The position numbers and the translations under genes were made by a program. 64,000 nucleotides of DNA, from the NCBI RefSeq assembly GCF_905207245.1, contig NZ_CAJLKP010000002.1:1-64000 (forward strand), read 5' to 3'. The notes under the pieces are model-generated. The model searched no databases and was not told the origin of the DNA. It saw nothing but the letters and a program-made list of their open reading frames with translations. Positions 62,301-64,000 of the stretch are shown in pieces. The DNA comes from an uncultured Bacteroides sp. (GTDB taxonomy: Bacteria > Bacteroidota > Bacteroidia > Bacteroidales > Bacteroidaceae). How positions within the stretch are numbered: the stretch's first letter is position 1; each line of letters opens with the position of its first letter.

Positions 62301-62308
62301 TTCTTCAT
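59303..62308 (-). CDS. SusC/RagA TonB-dependent receptor
   Basis: A 1001-aa outer membrane transporter without STN domain, so unlike the first receptor it should not signal to a FecR/sigma pair. The signal peptide (about 20 residues) is followed by a carboxypeptidase-D-like domain (GVITDKTGETVIGASV), a TonB box region (EVVVVGYG), a plug (IRVRGTNSINGYTPLYVVDG; SMEILKDPSSLAIFGVRGANG; cores only), and the barrel, ending PVVYTLGFNLSF. It heads the seven-gene or longer operon. A consensus promoter lies at 62334-62365. Confidence 0.96.
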   Translation of the reverse strand: MKKNLLITCVMLLFAVVSMAQNKITVSGVITDKTGETVIGASVRVKGQENMGTITDIDGKYQLSGVSANATLVFSYIGMKEQEVALNGRSNVNVAMEEDSQLIDEVVVVGYGSAKKRDLTGSIVTVKAAEIASKPSVNPLASIQGKVAGVQVVNTGRAGQDPEIRVRGTNSINGYTPLYVVDGLFTDNINYLNTADIESMEILKDPSSLAIFGVRGANGVIIITTKKAKEGKTQVNINGSVGWKTVTDHVSLTNAEQFKMLYNEQRMNQGGDPYDYTVWNADTDWQDEMFQTGFLTNNTVSIMASGERSKFYLGLGYVMEEGSIQSEKLNKFTVNLHSEHKVTDFLRFGFQVNGVRALYPDAKGVASALKAAPIAPVYEQENGLLHTLPDFQRAQVWNPMIEPVLRGAHNKSANYRMAGNIYGELDLMKNLTFKATFSLDYASNQSRSYSPLIYVYNPDVEGGKERLTDKESVSQSKSTSMAAQSDYVLTYINQFGDHGLTLTAGLTTNYNEYSDLSGGRSQLPGYGVPIGEDEDKWWISIIDDPTSATNGASQYKRFTMSYLFRALYNYKNRYLFNASYRRDGSSVFKRTGNTWDNFYSFGAGWVMSEENFMKKQNVIDYLKLKGSWGVLGSQNTGGSRYPAYPNITSSGSAVFGDNVIAGKGPDKLISQTLGWERNYSWEVGFDMHLLGGRMQLSPVYYNKTTKDLLTTVPGLSGTVPALQNTGEIRNRGFELSASWNDKIGEDWRYGISANLTTINNEVVSLISKDYSIINGVSRVSEGYPIGYFYGYKVAGVYQNETDIETSFPNQVASVKPGDLKFADVNGDGIISEKDRTMIGNPTPDFTYGFNVSLGYKNFDLSVDMMGVYGNEVYRNWDSSAYAQFNYRTERLNRWHGEGTSNWEPILDPSRSVNLEASSYFVEDGSFFRIRNIELGYTFDPRLLSRIKLQALRIYGNIQNPKTWSRNTGYTPEVGGSATSFGIDGGGYPMPVVYTLGFNLSF

Positions 62309-62333
62309 TTTGTATTGATTTAAAATTACTCCG

Positions 62334-62365
62334 CAAACGTAGAGTATAAATTGATTTAAGTCAAA
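62334..62365 (-). promoter_or_regulatory. Promoter of the SusC operon
   Basis: On the minus strand, TTTG is followed by 20 bp and TACGTTTG, about 25 bp before the SusC start. A regulator gene for this locus is not in the window. Confidence 0.65.
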
Positions 62366-62612
62366 AAACGGGCTACCACAAGAGTACCACGCTTCATCAA
62401 AGTACTACTTTATAACTACTACACTCTGTCAGAACAAACTAGTTATCAGATGTTTATTTTCAATAAAGTTTTCATATTCCCATGTCGTCCTTACCCGCTT
62501 CCGGTTTCGGAACTTTATTGGAAAACTCTTTCAGTATAACTTTACTTTGGGAATCCGTTGGCGGAATTAATGTTTCCTTCCTCGCGTCTGCAAGAATTCA
62601 AGACCGGGTTCT

Positions 62613-62711
62613 GTCCATACCTGACTCGTATCTGGTCCGTACCTGCTCCGTAGCAAATTCGGTTAGAGGTACCCTTAACCGAATTTGCTACGGAGCAGGT
62701 ACGGACCAGAT
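62613..62711. repeat. 11-bp phased array ending in a 37-bp perfect hairpin (array E)
   Basis: Nine consecutive 11-mers: GTCCATACCTG, ACTCGTATCTG, GTCCGTACCTG, CTCCGTAGCAA and so on, then complements ACGGAGCAGGT and ACGGACCAGAT. The second half is the exact reverse complement of the first: 62629-62665 pairs with 62676-62712 over 37 bp, around a 10-nt loop containing GGTACC. The remainder of the 480-bp gap 62309-62788 holds the SusC promoter and, on either side of the hairpin, nothing I can identify. Confidence 0.85.
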
Positions 62712-62788
62712 AGTTATTTGATATGTGCCTGACTCAAGCCAGGCTAACGGCTAATTCCACCAACGGGCTTTAGGATTATTAAAAGGAT

Positions 62789-64000
62789 TTAATGAAGGGT
62801 GAACAAAGCCTTATTCACGTTGCGGCTGTCAGTACCTATCATCACTTCAAAGTCACCCGGTTCGCACACAAAATCCAGATTGTAGTTGTAGAACTTCAGC
62901 ATATCGGACGTTATCTTGAAAGATACCTGTCTCGCTTCACCGGCTTTCAGGAAGATTTTTTCAAAGCCTTTCAGTTCTTTCACCGGACGGGTTACACTGC
63001 CTACAAGGTCACGGATGTAAAGCTGCACCACTTCGGCACCATCGCGCTTTCCGGTATTGGTCACCGTTACGGTGGCTGTGATTTCTCCGTTAATGTTCAT
63101 GGACGATTGATCCAATGTAATGTCACTGTAAGAGAAAGTAGTGTAGCTCAAGCCATATCCGAACGGATAGAGCGGTTCATTGTCAACATCCAGATAGTTG
63201 CTGCGGAACTTCTGGAACCATTTGCCCTCCGCCAGAGGACGACCGGTATTCTTATGGTTATAAAACAAAGGAATCTGCCCCACATTTTTCGGGAAAGTCA
63301 TCGTCAGTTTGCCGCTCGGGTTTACATTGCCGAACAATACATCGCCAATGGCAAGGGCGGCTTCACTACCACCAAACCATACATTCAGGATGGCAGGCAC
63401 GTTTTCCTGTTCCCAGTTCAGCACCAAAGGACGGCCGGTGAACAACACCAATACTACCGGTTTACCGGTTTTCAATAATTCCTGCAAAAGCACACGTTGC
63501 GTATCCGGCATTTCAAGGTCTGTGCGGCAACTGCTTTCGCCACTCATTTCAGAAGATTCGCCCAAGGCGGCAACAATCACATCCGACTTGGCCGCCACAG
63601 CGAGAGCCTCATCCAGAAGCTCTTTGTCCGTACGGTTGTCGCGGTGCAAAGTGCGCCCAAACATGGTGGCACGCTCTTCATATTCAGCATCGCTCATCAG
63701 GTTGCTGCCTTTTGCCGTAAGAATTCTGGCTTTGCCGCCTACCACATCTTTCAGTCCTTCAACCAGCGAAGGATATTTATTCATCACGGCAGCCACGCTC
63801 CACGTACCCGGCATGTTGCTACGGCTATCCGCCAAAGGCCCTACTACGGCAATCGTTCCTTTTTTTGCCAGGGGGAGGAGGGGGGAAAGTTGACGAGTTG
63901 ACGAGTTGACAAGAGAACGGGGAGCTACGTTGTCATTCTTCCTTGTTCCCTTGTCCCCTTCCCCTCTTGTCAACTGAAAAGGTGTATTCTTCAACAGTAC
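62789..64000 (-). CDS. GH3 beta-glucosidase, C-terminal part, cut by the window end
   Basis: The last roughly 404 residues of a glycoside hydrolase family 3 enzyme; the frame runs off the window at 64000, so the catalytic-Asp domain is outside. Visible are the GH3 C domain (GTIAVVGPLADS, VIVAALGESSEMSGE, TGRPLVLNWEQENVPAILNVWFGG) and a fibronectin-III-like end (PFGYGLSYTTFSYS, TNTGKRDGAEVVQLYIRD; cores). About 30 residues between KNTPFQ and LLPLAKKG are encoded by a palindromic element (63886-63975). It likely trims oligosaccharides produced by the GH144-type enzymes. Confidence 0.93.
   Translation of the reverse strand, partial: VLLKNTPFQLTRGEGDKGTRKNDNVAPRSLVNSSTRQLSPLLPLAKKGTIAVVGPLADSRSNMPGTWSVAAVMNKYPSLVEGLKDVVGGKARILTAKGSNLMSDAEYEERATMFGRTLHRDNRTDKELLDEALAVAAKSDVIVAALGESSEMSGESSCRTDLEMPDTQRVLLQELLKTGKPVVLVLFTGRPLVLNWEQENVPAILNVWFGGSEAALAIGDVLFGNVNPSGKLTMTFPKNVGQIPLFYNHKNTGRPLAEGKWFQKFRSNYLDVDNEPLYPFGYGLSYTTFSYSDITLDQSSMNINGEITATVTVTNTGKRDGAEVVQLYIRDLVGSVTRPVKELKGFEKIFLKAGEARQVSFKITSDMLKFYNYNLDFVCEPGDFEVMIGTDSRNVNKALFTLH
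63886..63975 (-). repeat. Palindromic element in frame within the GH3 gene
   Basis: AGTTGACAAGAG at 63904-63915 pairs perfectly with CTCTTGTCAACT at 63964-63975. Two more AGTTGACG units (63888-63895 and 63896-63903) extend one arm. The sequence is read through as about 30 codons ending NSSTRQLSP on the minus strand. Family members usually pass directly from a KNTP-type segment to LLPLxKKG, so the element looks inserted. Confidence 0.7.

Noticed and set aside
62613..62711. Insertion-sequence end or MITE
   Set aside because: The inverted repeat is perfect but there is no target-site duplication, no transposase and the internal 11-bp phasing is better explained as an array of the same type as those at 33831 and 10355.

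Overview
The window looks like a chromosome segment of a gut Bacteroides. The evidence is the pair of SusC/SusD loci, serine-type sulfatase, FecR/ECF-sigma pair, lipoprotein-rich proteome, the long form of IspG, and many promoters of the Bacteroides type (TTTG or TTG about 19-20 bp before TAnnTTTG; TATCTTTG recurs throughout). No phage, insertion sequence, integrase, rRNA or CRISPR array is visible. One tRNA, Leu(CAA), is present.

Layout. 1-7 kb: a repeat element, a periplasmic-binding-type sensor kinase, an MmcQ/YjbR protein, tRNA-Leu, mannose-1-phosphate guanylyltransferase, a HIT protein, greA with an attenuator-like leader, and a thioredoxin-fold lipoprotein without the redox cysteines. 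7-17 kb: pnp, then an ECF sigma factor, a 62-aa protein with its own promoter, a FecR anti-sigma factor, and a SusC (with STN signalling domain)/SusD pair, forming a trans-envelope signalling nutrient-uptake locus. 17-24.5 kb: buk and ptb facing away from an LD-carboxypeptidase/M28 peptidase/sufE group; then an operon of CPBP protease, two DUF2975 membrane proteins and a small Xre regulator, headed by a previously uncalled 29-codon hydrophobic peptide ORF with a perfect 13-bp inverted repeat upstream. 24.5-34 kb: ribF, a HAD hydrolase, a Ca2+ P-type ATPase, a PAS sensor kinase with a Cys cluster, rubredoxin, a Na/Pi cotransporter-PhoU protein and a nucleoside kinase. 34-41 kb: a kinase-like protein that lacks the phosphoacceptor His, a TPR membrane regulator, a DUF3244 secreted protein, a degenerate C39-VKOR-thioredoxin fusion and a DUF418 protein. 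41-49 kb: a PepSY-like lipoprotein, an Xaa-Pro aminopeptidase divergent from rpoN, a PAP2-like protein, gcvH, purE and ispG. 49-64 kb: a minus-strand polysaccharide utilisation locus, with GH3 (cut by the window end), SusC, SusD, a LamG lipoprotein, two tandem GH144/glycoamylase-type enzymes, an EEP phosphohydrolase, a sulfatase, GH43 and an esterase. The GH144 plus GH3 pairing suggests a beta-glucan, possibly beta-1,2-linked, as substrate.

The most unusual content lies between genes. Five intergenic spots carry arrays of short half-sites phased at exactly 11 bp (about one helical turn), with different half-site sequences but the same architecture: 10355-10398, 16973-17115, 33831-33951, 39542-39629 and 62613-62711. 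A second set of elements comprises hairpins with tandem-repeat arms around a core containing GCGCAGCC (21810, 46381, 46963). A third, similarly built palindrome sits in frame inside the GH3 coding sequence (about 63886-63975). A 158-bp inverted-repeat structure with promoters pointing both ways separates pepP-like and rpoN genes.
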